A stretch of DNA of 64,000 bases, from the NCBI RefSeq assembly GCF_003386665.1, contig NZ_QTUB01000001.1, positions 2,356,001 to 2,420,000 of the forward strand, written 5' to 3'. This document shows positions 50,097-59,418 of this stretch, one piece after another. The notes beneath the pieces are model-generated. The model was not told where the DNA came from, did no database searches, and saw only the letters and a list, made by a program, of their open reading frames with translations. This stretch comes from Xenorhabdus cabanillasii. Its GTDB lineage: Bacteria; Pseudomonadota; Gammaproteobacteria; Enterobacterales; Enterobacteriaceae. A program made the translations under genes and the position numbers. Every line of letters starts with the position of its first letter. The stretch's first letter is position 1.

Positions 50097-50136
50097 ACAC
50101 AAATTAAGTTGGATGTTATATCAATTTAATTTGTGT
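50097..50136. repeat. 11-bp perfect inverted repeat upstream of rodZ
   Basis: ACACAAATTAA and its exact complement, separated by 18 bp, end 39 bp before the rodZ start. It could be an operator or a scar of the pilW deletion; nothing decides. Confidence 0.45.
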
Positions 50137-50175
50137 AAATACTTTAAACCTGAACAGTACCAGTGTCCTTAGATA

Positions 50176-51258
50176 ATGAAGACTGAAACTTACCCAGAAG
50201 AAGCCAATCTGACAGCAGGTCAGATCTTGCGTCAGGCTCGTGAAAAACTTGAGCTTTCTCAGCAAACTGTGGCAGATCGCTTGTGTCTTAAAGTGTCCAC
50301 TGTTCGTGATATCGAAGAAGATAATGTCCCTGCCAATATCGTACCGACATTCTTCCGCGGTTATATTCGTGCCTATGCAAAACTTGTCCAAGTACCTGAA
50401 TCTGAGCTTTTAACCAAGCTGGATGCACAAATGCCGAATAAGGCAGTAAAAACTTCTCCGATGCAGAGCTTTTCTGCCCAAAAAATACGTAAAAAGCGTG
50501 ATGGCTGGCTGATGAAGGTAACATGGTTTGTGATAATCATATTATTGGGAATGACCGGCCTGTGGTGGTGGCAGAATTATAAGGCACAACAAAAAGAACT
50601 GGCTTCCATGACAGAGCAAACTGAGGCACAGCTACAAGCTGGTAATGCATTATCCAGTGCAAACTCTGCGCCCGCCAGTGCGCCGTCTTCAACAGGAAAA
50701 AATACGCTTGTACCATCAAATGATGCCGCTACCAACAGCAATGTTCCATCATCTTCCAGCGCTTCTGCGCCTGTAGCAACTGAGTCTAAAATTGTTCCAT
50801 TACCGGGTAATCAACCCGCTGTGAATAATGTCTCCGGTAATACTGTGTCTGATAGCATTACTTCCGGTAACACTGTTGCCACGAACAATGTTGCTTCTAC
50901 AAAGCAAAGTATTTCTACAAACCAAGATATAGAGCATGCAGTATCAGCAACGGGCACAGCATCAAATTCTGTTGCTAGTTCTCCATCGACAGATATGAGT
51001 CGGATCAGTGCAGTGAACAGCAATGAACTGGTCATTAACTTTACTGGTGAATGTTGGTTAGATATCAAAGATGCCAAAGGAAAGAAACTGTTTAGCGGCA
51101 CCAAAAATAGGGGCGATAGCCTAAAATTGTCAGGTACTTTACCTTACTCGCTACATATAGGTGCACCAGCTCAGGTTAATATAGAGTTTCAAGGGAACCA
51201 CGTGGATCTTGATGAGTTTATTAAGAAAGGTTCCGCTGCCAGACTGACATTGCCATAA
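50176..51258 (+). CDS. rodZ: cytoskeletal protein RodZ
   Basis: 360 residues. Cytoplasmic N-terminal helix-turn-helix (GQILRQAREKLELSQQTVADRL), one membrane segment (VTWFVIIILLGMTGLWWW, about 113-132), a long Ser/Asn/Thr/Ala-rich periplasmic linker and a C-terminal beta domain (LVINFTGECWLDIKDAKGKKLFSG). It links MreB filaments to the wall-elongation machinery. The linker is low-complexity and variable. ispG follows, as in E. coli. Confidence 0.94.
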   Translation: MKTETYPEEANLTAGQILRQAREKLELSQQTVADRLCLKVSTVRDIEEDNVPANIVPTFFRGYIRAYAKLVQVPESELLTKLDAQMPNKAVKTSPMQSFSAQKIRKKRDGWLMKVTWFVIIILLGMTGLWWWQNYKAQQKELASMTEQTEAQLQAGNALSSANSAPASAPSSTGKNTLVPSNDAATNSNVPSSSSASAPVATESKIVPLPGNQPAVNNVSGNTVSDSITSGNTVATNNVASTKQSISTNQDIEHAVSATGTASNSVASSPSTDMSRISAVNSNELVINFTGECWLDIKDAKGKKLFSGTKNRGDSLKLSGTLPYSLHIGAPAQVNIEFQGNHVDLDEFIKKGSAARLTLP

Positions 51259-51379
51259 ACTGACTCGCGGTTTGGGCGAATGTTGAACTGGGGTTCAGGT
51301 TCGCCTGCGTGTATTATTGAGCACAGCATGTTGTAATTTTTATAAGCAAAATACAGGGATGTAGGGGAGTAATGTAAAA

Positions 51380-52501
51380 ATGCATAATGAATCACCGATA
51401 AAAAGACGTAAATCCACACGTATCTATGTTGGTAGTGTACCCATCGGGGATAATGCACCCATTGCGGTGCAGTCAATGACTAACACACGAACAACCGATA
51501 TTGAAGCGACAGTCAATCAGATCAAATCGCTGGAGCGTGTAGGTGTTGATATTGTCCGTGTTTCGGTTCCAACCATGGATGCGGCGGAATCCTTCAAATC
51601 CATCAAACAGAAAGTCAATGTTCCGCTGGTTGCCGATATCCATTTTGATTACCGTATTGCTTTGAAAGTTGCGGAATATGGTGTTGACTGTCTGCGTATC
51701 AATCCCGGTAATATTGGTAACGAGGAACGTATTCGTCAGGTTGTGGATTGTGCCCGTCACAATAATATACCTATTCGTATTGGGGTGAATGGCGGCTCTT
51801 TAGAAAAAGATTTACAGGAAAAATATGGAGAGCCAACACCAGAAGCTTTGGTTGAATCCGCTATGCGCCATGTCGATATTCTTGACCGTCTTAACTTTGA
51901 TCAGTTCAAAGTCAGTGTTAAGGCATCTGATGTGTTTCTGGCAGTAGGGGCTTACCGTTTACTGGCGCGAAAAATCGATCAACCTCTGCATTTGGGTATT
52001 ACAGAAGCCGGCGGGGCTCGTGCAGGTGCGGTGAAATCTTCAATTGGTCTGGGTATTCTGTTATCCGAAGGGATTGGTGATACCTTGCGCATCTCCCTGG
52101 CTGCTGATCCGGTGGAAGAAGTTAAAGTCGGCTTTGATATACTGAAAGCATTACGCATTCGTTCAAGAGGCATCAACTTTATTGCCTGTCCGACCTGTTC
52201 TCGTCAGGAATTCGATGTTATCGGTACAGTGAATGCGCTTGAACAACGTCTTGAGGATTTGATCACACCAATGGATGTTTCCATCATTGGTTGTGTTGTA
52301 AATGGCCCCGGAGAAGCTGAAGTCTCAACATTGGGTGTGACTGGCGCAAAAACAAAAAGCGGTTTTTATGAAGATGGTGTTCGCCAAAAAGAGCGTCTCG
52401 ATAATAATAATTTGATTGACCAGCTTGAAGCGAAAATCCGAGCCAAGGCAACTATTCTTGATGCCAATAACCGGATTAGTATTAATCAGCTTGATAAATA
52501 A
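51380..52501 (+). CDS. ispG: 4-hydroxy-3-methylbut-2-enyl diphosphate synthase IspG
   Basis: 373 residues (E. coli 372). A TIM-barrel with AVQSMTNT and [12 protein letters not shown], and the C-terminal [4Fe-4S] ligands in [10 protein letters not shown] and [10 protein letters not shown]. Penultimate step of the MEP isoprenoid pathway; depends on Fe-S assembly by the isc genes nearby. GTAGGGGAG precedes the ATG. Confidence 0.97.
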   Translation: MHNESPIKRRKSTRIYVGSVPIGDNAPIAVQSMTNTRTTDIEATVNQIKSLERVGVDIVRVSVPTMDAAESFKSIKQKVNVPLVADIHFDYRIALKVAEYGVDCLRINPGNIGNEERIRQVVDCARHNNIPIRIGVNGGSLEKDLQEKYGEPTPEALVESAMRHVDILDRLNFDQFKVSVKASDVFLAVGAYRLLARKIDQPLHLGITEAGGARAGAVKSSIGLGILLSEGIGDTLRISLAADPVEEVKVGFDILKALRIRSRGINFIACPTCSRQEFDVIGTVNALEQRLEDLITPMDVSIIGCVVNGPGEAEVSTLGVTGAKTKSGFYEDGVRQKERLDNNNLIDQLEAKIRAKATILDANNRISINQLDK

Positions 52502-52509
52502 GATACTGA

Positions 52510-52544
52510 TACCGACTCATGTTATCAGAGTCGGTATTGTTTTG
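52510..52544 (+). terminator. rho-independent terminator of ispG
   Basis: TACCGACTC / GAGTCGGTA, a 9-bp perfect stem with 9-nt loop, followed by TTGTTTTG. A second hairpin (TTCGCGAA arms, 52559-52580) follows before hisS. Confidence 0.8.
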
Positions 52545-52664
52545 TTTGCTGATTGACCTTCGCGAATTGTTTTTCGCGAACTAACCATCATGAATTGAAC
52601 CTTGCAAATATTCGCTTTTATAATCGACTCTATTGTATGTAGAAATATTAATAAGAGATAAAAC

Positions 52665-53942
52665 ATGGCAAAAAATATTCCGGCAATTCGTGGTATGAAC
52701 GATTGCCTTCCTGCTGAAACAGCCATCTGGCAACGTGTTGAGTCTACTGTGAAACGTGTGTTGGCTGGTTATGGTTTCAGTGAAATTAGAACACCGATTG
52801 TAGAGCAGACCCCGTTATTCAAACGCGCAATTGGGGAAGTTACTGATGTTGTCGAAAAAGAGATGTACACATTCGATGACCGTAATGGAGAAAGTTTGAC
52901 TTTGCGCCCGGAAAATACCGCAGGCTGTGTGCGTGCCGGTATTCAGCATGGTCTGCTGTACAATCAGGAACAACGTTTATGGTACATTGGCCCGATGTTC
53001 CGCTATGAGCGTCCACAAAAAGGTCGTTATCGTCAATTTCATCAATTAGGTGCAGAAGTGTTTGGTCTGCAAGGGCCGGATATTGACGCCGAAATGATCC
53101 TGATGACTGCACGTTGGTGGCGTGAATTGGGTATTGCCGAGCATGTGACACTCGAATTGAACTCGATTGGCTCTTTGGAAGCGCGTGCAAACTATCGTGA
53201 AGCACTGGTCGCATTCCTTGAGCAGCATAAAGAGAAACTGGACGAAGATTGCCTGCGCCGCATGTACACAAATCCATTGCGTGTGCTGGATTCTAAAAAT
53301 CCTGACATTCAGGCTCTTCTTAATGACGCACCTGCCCTGTTTGATTACCTTGATGCAGAGTCAAAAGAGCACTTTGATGGCCTGTGCCAAATTCTGGATG
53401 CTGTGGGTATTCAATATCGTATCAACCAGCGTTTAGTCCGTGGTCTTGACTATTACAACCGCACGGTCTTCGAATGGGTGACTTCTGCATTGGGCGCGCA
53501 AGGCACTGTTTGTGCGGGAGGGCGCTACGATGGATTGGTTGAACAACTGGGCGGAAAAGCAACACCAGCAGTAGGTTTTGCAATGGGGATGGAGCGAATG
53601 ATCCTGTTGGTTCAGGAAGTGAATCCTGAATTTGTTGCAGATCTCGCTATTGCAGATGTTTATCTCTCTTCCTTTGGTGAGGGTAGCCAACAGGCAGCAT
53701 TGATTCTGGCGGAGAAAATCCGTAATGAATTGCCTGAATTACGCCTGATGACCAATCATGGTGGTGGTAACTTCAAGAAGCAGTTGGGACGTGCAGGTAA
53801 GCATGGTGCCAAAATTGCTTTACTCCTCGGAGAAGATGAAATTAGTACAGGTAATGTCACCGTGAAAGATTTACGTAATGGTGAGCAACAAACATTGCCA
53901 CAACAAGCGATCGCAGTACGTTTGAGCGAACTGTTAGGCTAA
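52665..53942 (+). CDS. hisS: histidyl-tRNA synthetase
   Basis: 425 residues (E. coli 424). A class II synthetase: motif 2 [19 protein letters not shown], the His-specific [14 protein letters not shown], and motif 3 GFAMGMERM, with an anticodon-binding domain at the C-terminus. It attaches histidine to tRNA-His. yfgM follows after 11 bp. Confidence 0.97.
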   Translation: MAKNIPAIRGMNDCLPAETAIWQRVESTVKRVLAGYGFSEIRTPIVEQTPLFKRAIGEVTDVVEKEMYTFDDRNGESLTLRPENTAGCVRAGIQHGLLYNQEQRLWYIGPMFRYERPQKGRYRQFHQLGAEVFGLQGPDIDAEMILMTARWWRELGIAEHVTLELNSIGSLEARANYREALVAFLEQHKEKLDEDCLRRMYTNPLRVLDSKNPDIQALLNDAPALFDYLDAESKEHFDGLCQILDAVGIQYRINQRLVRGLDYYNRTVFEWVTSALGAQGTVCAGGRYDGLVEQLGGKATPAVGFAMGMERMILLVQEVNPEFVADLAIADVYLSSFGEGSQQAALILAEKIRNELPELRLMTNHGGGNFKKQLGRAGKHGAKIALLLGEDEISTGNVTVKDLRNGEQQTLPQQAIAVRLSELLG

Positions 53943-53953
53943 GGAGAGACTCT

Positions 53954-54574
53954 GTGGAAGCCTATACCACTGAAACTGAACAAGTTGATGCAATAAAGCG
54001 TTTTTTTGTCAACAACGGTAAGTACATTGCTGTTGGCTTAGTATTGGGGATTGGGGCAATTGTTGGTTGGCGTTACTGGCAATCTCATCAAACAAACCAG
54101 CTACAGGATACCGCGGTACAATTCGAACAACTGAACAAATCACTGGCATCGGGTTCGAAAGAAAGCATTACTGCCGTAGAGAAATTCGCTAATGAAACGA
54201 ATAACATCTACGGTGTGATGACGGATATGGAATTAGCAAAACACGCTGCTGATAAAAATGATTTGGCACAGGCAGAAAAATATTTGCTGGTGGCTTCAGG
54301 TAAAGCGAAAGATCAGAATATGGTGGACTTGTCCAATATTCGTCTGGCCCGGGTTCAGTTAGCAGAAGATAAAACTGATGCTGCATTGAAAACACTGGAG
54401 CAAGTTAAAAGTAAGGGATGGCAGTTAGTAGCTGAGGATATCCGTGGTGATATTCTGGCGAAGAAAGGGAACATTAAAGGTGCGCGTGAGGCATACTCCA
54501 ATGGGCTAAACGCCCAGGGTTCTCAGGCTTTGAAATCAATGATTCAAATTAAACTAGATAACTTATCCAACTAA
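53954..54574 (+). CDS. yfgM: YfgM, membrane-anchored periplasmic chaperone-like TPR protein
   Basis: 206 residues from a GTG start at 53954 behind AAGGAGAG. Short cytoplasmic N-terminus, one membrane helix (KYIAVGLVLGIGAIVGWRYW), then TPR-like helices in the periplasm. In E. coli it binds PpiD at the Sec translocon and also influences the RcsB response. Lies in hisS-yfgM-bamB order with tight spacing. Confidence 0.93.
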   Translation: MEAYTTETEQVDAIKRFFVNNGKYIAVGLVLGIGAIVGWRYWQSHQTNQLQDTAVQFEQLNKSLASGSKESITAVEKFANETNNIYGVMTDMELAKHAADKNDLAQAEKYLLVASGKAKDQNMVDLSNIRLARVQLAEDKTDAALKTLEQVKSKGWQLVAEDIRGDILAKKGNIKGAREAYSNGLNAQGSQALKSMIQIKLDNLSN

Positions 54575-54588
54575 GGGAGCCAACTCTA

Positions 54589-55761
54589 ATGCAACTGCGA
54601 AAAACACTCTTGGTTGGGCTGGTTGCTTCTGTTCTGCTGGCAGGTTGCTCAAGTGAACAGGATACAGTAATAATGTCCCCACTACCAAAGGTTGAAAATC
54701 AATTCAATCCGCGTGTAGTTTGGGATAAGTCGGTCGGCAATGGTGTTGGTCACTATTACTCTCACTTATCGCCGGCCTGGCAAGGTTCAACGGTTTATGT
54801 TGCTGATCGTCATGGTATCGTTAAAGCATTTGAGATAGACAGTGGTAAAGAGTTATGGTCAACGGATCTGTCTGAGAAAACAGGGTTGTTATCATCTCGT
54901 CTGCCGGCGCTACTGTCTGGTGGTCTGACTGTATCGGGTGATCGTCTGTATGTCGGTACAGAAAAAGCAAAAGTTATCGCATTGGATTCCACAAACGGTA
55001 AGGTTGAGTGGGAATCTCAGGTTGCCGGTGAAGCATTATCTCGTCCGGTCGTGAGTGATGGCCTTGTTCTGATCCACACCGGTAATGGCATGTTGCAGGC
55101 CCTGAATGAAAATGATGGTTCTGTTGCCTGGTCAATCAATATGGACACACCTCCGCTATCTGTCCGTGGTGAATCAGCACCAGCTATAGCATACGGAGCA
55201 GCAATTGTCGGTGGTGATAATGGCCGTATCAGTGCTGTTCTGCTTTCTCAGGGGCAGTTGATTTGGCAGCAGCGTATCTCTCAGGTGACAGGGACAACTG
55301 AAATCGATCGTCTGAATGATGTTGATATGACCCCGGTCATTTCTGATAATGTCATTTATGCTATTGCTTATAACGGCAACTTAGTGGCGATGGATATGCG
55401 TTCCGGCCAGATTATTTGGAAGCGTGATCTGGGCTCTGTGAATGATATGGTTGTGACCGACAACAATATTTTCATTGTTGATCAGGACGATCGGATTTTA
55501 TCTTTGCGTAAGAGTGATGGGGTAACAATCTGGTCTCAAAACAATCTGTTACACCGTAATCTGACTGCACCAGAAATGTATAATGGCTATCTGGTTGTAG
55601 GTGATGGAGAAGGTTACCTGCACTGGTTAAGTATGGCTGATGGGCAATTTGTTGCTCAACATAAAGTCGATAGCTCTGGCCTTTTGAGTCGTCCTGTGAT
55701 TGCCAGTGATAAGCTGATGGTACAGGCGAAGGACGGAGCGGTTTACCTGTACACTCGCTGA
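54589..55761 (+). CDS. bamB: outer-membrane assembly lipoprotein BamB
   Basis: 390 residues. Signal peptide with lipobox LLAGC (Cys20), then an eight-bladed PQQ-like beta-propeller: repeated ALDSTNGKVEWESQ, ALNENDGSVAW and AMDMRSGQIIWKRD. It is a BAM-complex subunit that helps BamA insert beta-barrel proteins. GGGAGCC lies before the ATG; 14 bp after yfgM. Confidence 0.96.
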   Translation: MQLRKTLLVGLVASVLLAGCSSEQDTVIMSPLPKVENQFNPRVVWDKSVGNGVGHYYSHLSPAWQGSTVYVADRHGIVKAFEIDSGKELWSTDLSEKTGLLSSRLPALLSGGLTVSGDRLYVGTEKAKVIALDSTNGKVEWESQVAGEALSRPVVSDGLVLIHTGNGMLQALNENDGSVAWSINMDTPPLSVRGESAPAIAYGAAIVGGDNGRISAVLLSQGQLIWQQRISQVTGTTEIDRLNDVDMTPVISDNVIYAIAYNGNLVAMDMRSGQIIWKRDLGSVNDMVVTDNNIFIVDQDDRILSLRKSDGVTIWSQNNLLHRNLTAPEMYNGYLVVGDGEGYLHWLSMADGQFVAQHKVDSSGLLSRPVIASDKLMVQAKDGAVYLYTR

Positions 55762-55806
55762 TATGCTGATATACAGAAAACAGAAACAGAATTTGTTTTA
55801 ATGCTA

Positions 55807-55872
55807 TATACCAACCGATTTCAAGTTGCATCGCGATGGAAAGCAAAAGGTGATTTGAAAAATGGAGGGGAT
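55807..55872. repeat. dispersed palindromic repeat, copy 5 (divergent)
   Basis: TATACCAACCGATTTCAAGTTGCA at the left, GATTTGAAAAATGGAGGGGATA at the right; the left arm is well kept, the right arm loosely. It lies just before the bamB terminator. Confidence 0.5.
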
Positions 55873-55882
55873 AGCGATACTC

Positions 55883-55922
55883 ACACGGCTCCTGTGCTGA
55901 CAGGGGCCGTGTCGTCTTTTTA
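55883..55922 (+). terminator. rho-independent terminator of the hisS-yfgM-bamB run
   Basis: ACACGGCTCCTGT pairs with ACAGGGGCCGTGT over 13 bp (one G-U) around GCTG, followed by CGTCTTTTTAG. Confidence 0.88.
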
Positions 55923-56024
55923 GTATCTTGCGGTTGTGAGAAGAAAGATTTGGTAGTGACGAACTTCAAGTGGTTCTTTTTTTGCAGGATATCGATTTAA
56001 ATCTAGTCATGAGGCATCAAAAAA

Positions 56025-57512
56025 ATGATACCTGTCGTTGCGCTGGTTGGGCGCCCCAATGTCGGAAAATCTACCTTATTTAATCGTCTAACCCGAACCA
56101 GAGATGCGTTGGTAGCGGATTTCCCCGGTTTAACCCGAGACCGTAAATATGGACGGGCGGAAGTTGAAGGGCAAGAATTTATCATCGTTGATACAGGTGG
56201 TATTGATGGAACGGAAGAGGGCGTAGAAACACAAATGGCTGCGCAATCTCTGATGGCAATAGAAGAAGCAGATATCGTCCTGTTTATGGTCGATGCCAGA
56301 TCCGGACTGATGCCTGCTGATCACGCGATTGCAAAACATTTGCGCAGCCGTGAAAAATCGACTTTCTTAGTCGCAAATAAAACTGATGGTATTGATATTG
56401 ATATATCTATTGCCGAATTCTACTCTTTGGGACTAGGGGATATATATTCTATCGCGGCAGCTCATGGGCGTGGCGTGACTCAACTGATTGAGCGTGTATT
56501 GTTACCTTTTTCTGAGAAAGAAGAAGGCGCAGAAGAAATTGAATTAACGGAAGAAGAAGCTAATGCCGCTTACTGGGCTGAAATGGAACAGGCTGAATTA
56601 GTGGTTGAAGCTGAACAGGAAGAGGATTTTGATCCGACAACATTGCCACTGAAACTGGCTATTGTTGGGCGCCCGAATGTGGGCAAATCCACGCTGACCA
56701 ACCGAATTCTGGGGGAAGAACGAGTCGTTGTTTTCGATATGCCGGGAACAACCCGTGATAGCATCTATATCCCAATGGAGCGTGATGGTCGTGAATATAT
56801 CCTGATTGACACAGCGGGAGTTCGCAAACGTGGTAAGGTGACAGAAGTGGTGGAAAAGTTCTCTGTCATCAAAACACTTCAGGCCATTGAAGATGCAAAC
56901 GTTGTGCTGCTGGTGGTTGATGCGCGCGAAGGCATTTCTGATCAGGATCTTTCCCTGCTTGGTTTTATTCTCAATAGCGGCCGTTCTTTAGTTATTGCGG
57001 TTAATAAATGGGATGGCATGAGTCAGGATGACAAAGATCACGTCAAAGATATGCTGGATCTGCGTTTAGGGTTTGTTGATTTTGCCCGTGTTCACTTTAT
57101 TTCTGCATTACATGGCAGTGGCGTGGGTAATCTGTTTGATTCGATTCTGGAGGCTTATGAAAGTGCGACCCGTCGCATTAATACTTCCATGCTTACACGC
57201 ATTATGCGTATGGCAGAAGAAGATCATCAGCCTCCGATGATACGTGGACGCAGGGTGAAAATGAAATACGCCCATGCCGGTGGGTACAACCCGCCTATTG
57301 TTGTGATTCATGGCAATCAGGTGACAGATTTACCTGATTCTTATAAGCGTTATTTAATGAATTACTTCCGCCGCTCTTTAAAAGTCATGGGAACGCCTAT
57401 CCGTATTCAATTTAAAGAAGGGGCTAACCCTTATGCTGATAAGAAAAATACTTTGACTACTTCACAGCTTCGTAAGCGTAAACGTTTGATGGCGCATTTG
57501 AAAAAACGGTAA
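56025..57512 (+). CDS. der: ribosome-assembly GTPase Der (EngA)
   Basis: 495 residues. Two tandem GTPase domains, each with [10 protein letters not shown] (near residues 8 and 216), DTGG/DTAG switch II and NKTD/NKWD specificity motifs, plus a C-terminal KH-like domain. It acts in 50S subunit maturation. The acidic inter-domain linker is Glu-rich. A strong terminator follows. Confidence 0.97.
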   Translation: MIPVVALVGRPNVGKSTLFNRLTRTRDALVADFPGLTRDRKYGRAEVEGQEFIIVDTGGIDGTEEGVETQMAAQSLMAIEEADIVLFMVDARSGLMPADHAIAKHLRSREKSTFLVANKTDGIDIDISIAEFYSLGLGDIYSIAAAHGRGVTQLIERVLLPFSEKEEGAEEIELTEEEANAAYWAEMEQAELVVEAEQEEDFDPTTLPLKLAIVGRPNVGKSTLTNRILGEERVVVFDMPGTTRDSIYIPMERDGREYILIDTAGVRKRGKVTEVVEKFSVIKTLQAIEDANVVLLVVDAREGISDQDLSLLGFILNSGRSLVIAVNKWDGMSQDDKDHVKDMLDLRLGFVDFARVHFISALHGSGVGNLFDSILEAYESATRRINTSMLTRIMRMAEEDHQPPMIRGRRVKMKYAHAGGYNPPIVVIHGNQVTDLPDSYKRYLMNYFRRSLKVMGTPIRIQFKEGANPYADKKNTLTTSQLRKRKRLMAHLKKR

Positions 57513-57532
57513 ATAATTAAATAAACATTAAT

Positions 57533-57565
57533 AAAATAAAGAGCTAGAAAATAGCTCTTTATTTT
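57533..57565 (+). terminator. strong symmetric terminator after der
   Basis: A 14-bp perfect stem AAAATAAAGAGCTA / TAGCTCTTTATTTT with a 5-nt loop. A/T-rich flanks let it work on both strands, ending der and anything arriving from the protease side. Confidence 0.88.
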
Positions 57566-57633
57566 AGAAAGTGACTGATAATAAATATCTGAGCTTATTA
57601 TTTCTTGGTTTATGCTCTGTTAATGTTAGATGG

Positions 57634-57831
57634 TTAATTATTTTTCTCTTTATCAACTTGAAGTTTATCTTTTGCTCGTAACGGAGGATTTGTAGCTGAT
57701 TGTTTCATTAAACTCTTAACGTGATCTAATGTTCTTAGCACGTGTTCTTTATCATTCTCATCACAATTTTTTGCAATATGTTCCAGTAAATGGGGAGGAA
57801 TTATACTGGGTTGATTTGTTACATTACACAT
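57634..57831 (-). pseudogene. orphan protealysin-type propeptide (protease remnant)
   Basis: 65 residues: IIPPHLLEHIAKNCDENDKEHVLRTLDHVKSLM matches the propeptides of the two M4 proteases upstream on the same strand (IIPPNLFEYIIKICDEQDK, LIPPFVLEQISDNCDE). The PPL motif of protealysin-like precursors is kept. The catalytic domain is absent: the frame ends in a charged KDKLQVDKEKNN tail. Either a third tandem copy lost its body, or a free propeptide is made. No emfourin-like inhibitor gene is seen beside it. Confidence 0.65.
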
Positions 57832-58149
57832 AATATATCCAACTTGTTAGTTTGTTAGCCTGGTGTCTGTGGTCTATCTTTTCTAGCTTAAATATTAGCC
57901 AAAATAACCATATCAGTCACTAACAAAAATGTAAATTTTTACCCTCTCATTTTATAAGTTGTATGTGTGACAAGTGGATGAAATATCTGGTGATATATTA
58001 TTGAGAAAATTTATCTAATTAAATCAGAAAATAAATTCATTCAGCAAAGATGTGATGAAAAAACATGATGATATGGGAGGCATAAAAATATATGGAAATA
58101 AAAGCAGGGTTTTCCCTAACCCTCAGGTTAAAAATATTATTTTTTATTG
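57832..58149. other. non-coding gap between propeptide ORF and protease gene
   Basis: AT-rich, with no frame of note. It would hold the promoter for the orphan propeptide and the 3' trailer of the upstream protease; no clear terminator hairpin was found. Confidence 0.4.
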
Positions 58150-59196
58150 TTAGCGAATAACACCTACTTGGCTCCATGCGTCAGTAACAAAATTTGAAAT
58201 GCGTTTGCCAAAGAGTTTGTATGCATTATCAACGGTTAAGTTAGCAAAATCATTAAAATTTGCTTTATTAGATAATCGCCTGTCTGTTAGTGTTTCATAC
58301 CAGATTTTGCCTGCCCGCTCCCATGAATACCCTCCGAGCTCAACTGCCAGTAGGTAGAATGCTTTGTTTGGAATACCCGAATATTTATGAACACCACCAT
58401 TATCATTTGACAGAGGAAGTTCCTGATATTGATTCATGTGCCCAATCTGATCATCGTGTGAATATGCACTTCCCGGATATTTAAGTGAACGTAAAGCAAT
58501 ATTGGGATCATTATAAGGGTTAATTTTAGGCCCGAATATTCCCTGGCCTATCAGCCAATCAGATTCATTGGCTTTCTGGTTATTGGTAAATTGTTTTACC
58601 ATCACACCAAATACATCTGAAATAGACTCATTAAGTGCACCAGATTGATAGGCATAATCGAGATCTGCTTCATATTGAGTGACACCATGTGTTAATTCAT
58701 GTGCTGTGATATCAATACAAGATGTAAAACGATTAAAATACAGTTTCATTCCATCACCAAAAACCATTTGGTTATTTGCCCAAAATGCATTTGCATAGCC
58801 TTCTAGATAATGTACTGTAGCAACTAATTTGAGTCCTTTATTATCTATTGAATCACGACCAAAAATTTCTTTATAAAAATTATAAGTGTTGCCGAGATGT
58901 TCGTAAGCTTCATTGACGGATATATCTCTGCTTTCAGGAGTGTCCTCAAATCGAATTATTTTAGTGCCTGGGTATAAATCTGTGTTTTCGGCATCGTATA
59001 TTGCTCTGTTTAACTTTTTATCAGAACCTGGATTATATTTTAAAGATAGATTCCCCATTGCGGTGTAATTATTTATCAGATTGTAAGTATGATCTAATGT
59101 TTTTAAGAGAGATGGCTTATCCTGTTCATCACAAATTTTAATTATATATTCAAATAAGTTTGGAGGAATAATGCTGTGTGTTTTATTTTTGCACAT
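58150..59196 (-). CDS. protealysin-like M4 metalloprotease, copy 2
   Basis: 348 residues from ATG 59196, the start aligned with its paralogue (a frame to 59247 is also open). No signal peptide. A short propeptide with IIPPNLF is followed by the thermolysin-like domain: zinc site HELTH (His166, Glu167, His170), third ligand Glu190 in ALNESISDVFG, and GGVHKYSGIPNKAFY. All catalytic residues are intact. It resembles protealysin and the PrtS protease of Photorhabdus, which act on insect haemolymph proteins. Paralogue 59419-60492 lies 222 bp upstream. Confidence 0.88.
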   Translation of the reverse strand: MCKNKTHSIIPPNLFEYIIKICDEQDKPSLLKTLDHTYNLINNYTAMGNLSLKYNPGSDKKLNRAIYDAENTDLYPGTKIIRFEDTPESRDISVNEAYEHLGNTYNFYKEIFGRDSIDNKGLKLVATVHYLEGYANAFWANNQMVFGDGMKLYFNRFTSCIDITAHELTHGVTQYEADLDYAYQSGALNESISDVFGVMVKQFTNNQKANESDWLIGQGIFGPKINPYNDPNIALRSLKYPGSAYSHDDQIGHMNQYQELPLSNDNGGVHKYSGIPNKAFYLLAVELGGYSWERAGKIWYETLTDRRLSNKANFNDFANLTVDNAYKLFGKRISNFVTDAWSQVGVIR

Positions 59197-59328
59197 AATA
59201 ATACCCCGGTTTATTTTTTGAATGTTGTATATTTTTTGGGACCCCATTTAAATTATTAGCCTAATTTACGAGGTTTTCTACTAACTAAATGCTTTTTTTC
59301 TCTTCAAAATGCATTAATTTATAAATAT

Positions 59329-59359
59329 AAAAAAGGGCCAAAACAGGCCCTTTTTTTTA
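59329..59359 (-). terminator. terminator between the two M4 protease genes
   Basis: AAAAAAGGGCC and GGCCCTTTTTT form a symmetric stem; on the minus strand a T-run follows, ending the transcript of the upstream protease gene. The downstream gene therefore likely has its own promoter. Confidence 0.85.
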
Positions 59360-59418
59360 GTTTAATGATAAATTTGGTTTTATTTTAGAGATGCTTGTTT
59401 GATATTATATTAATATCT

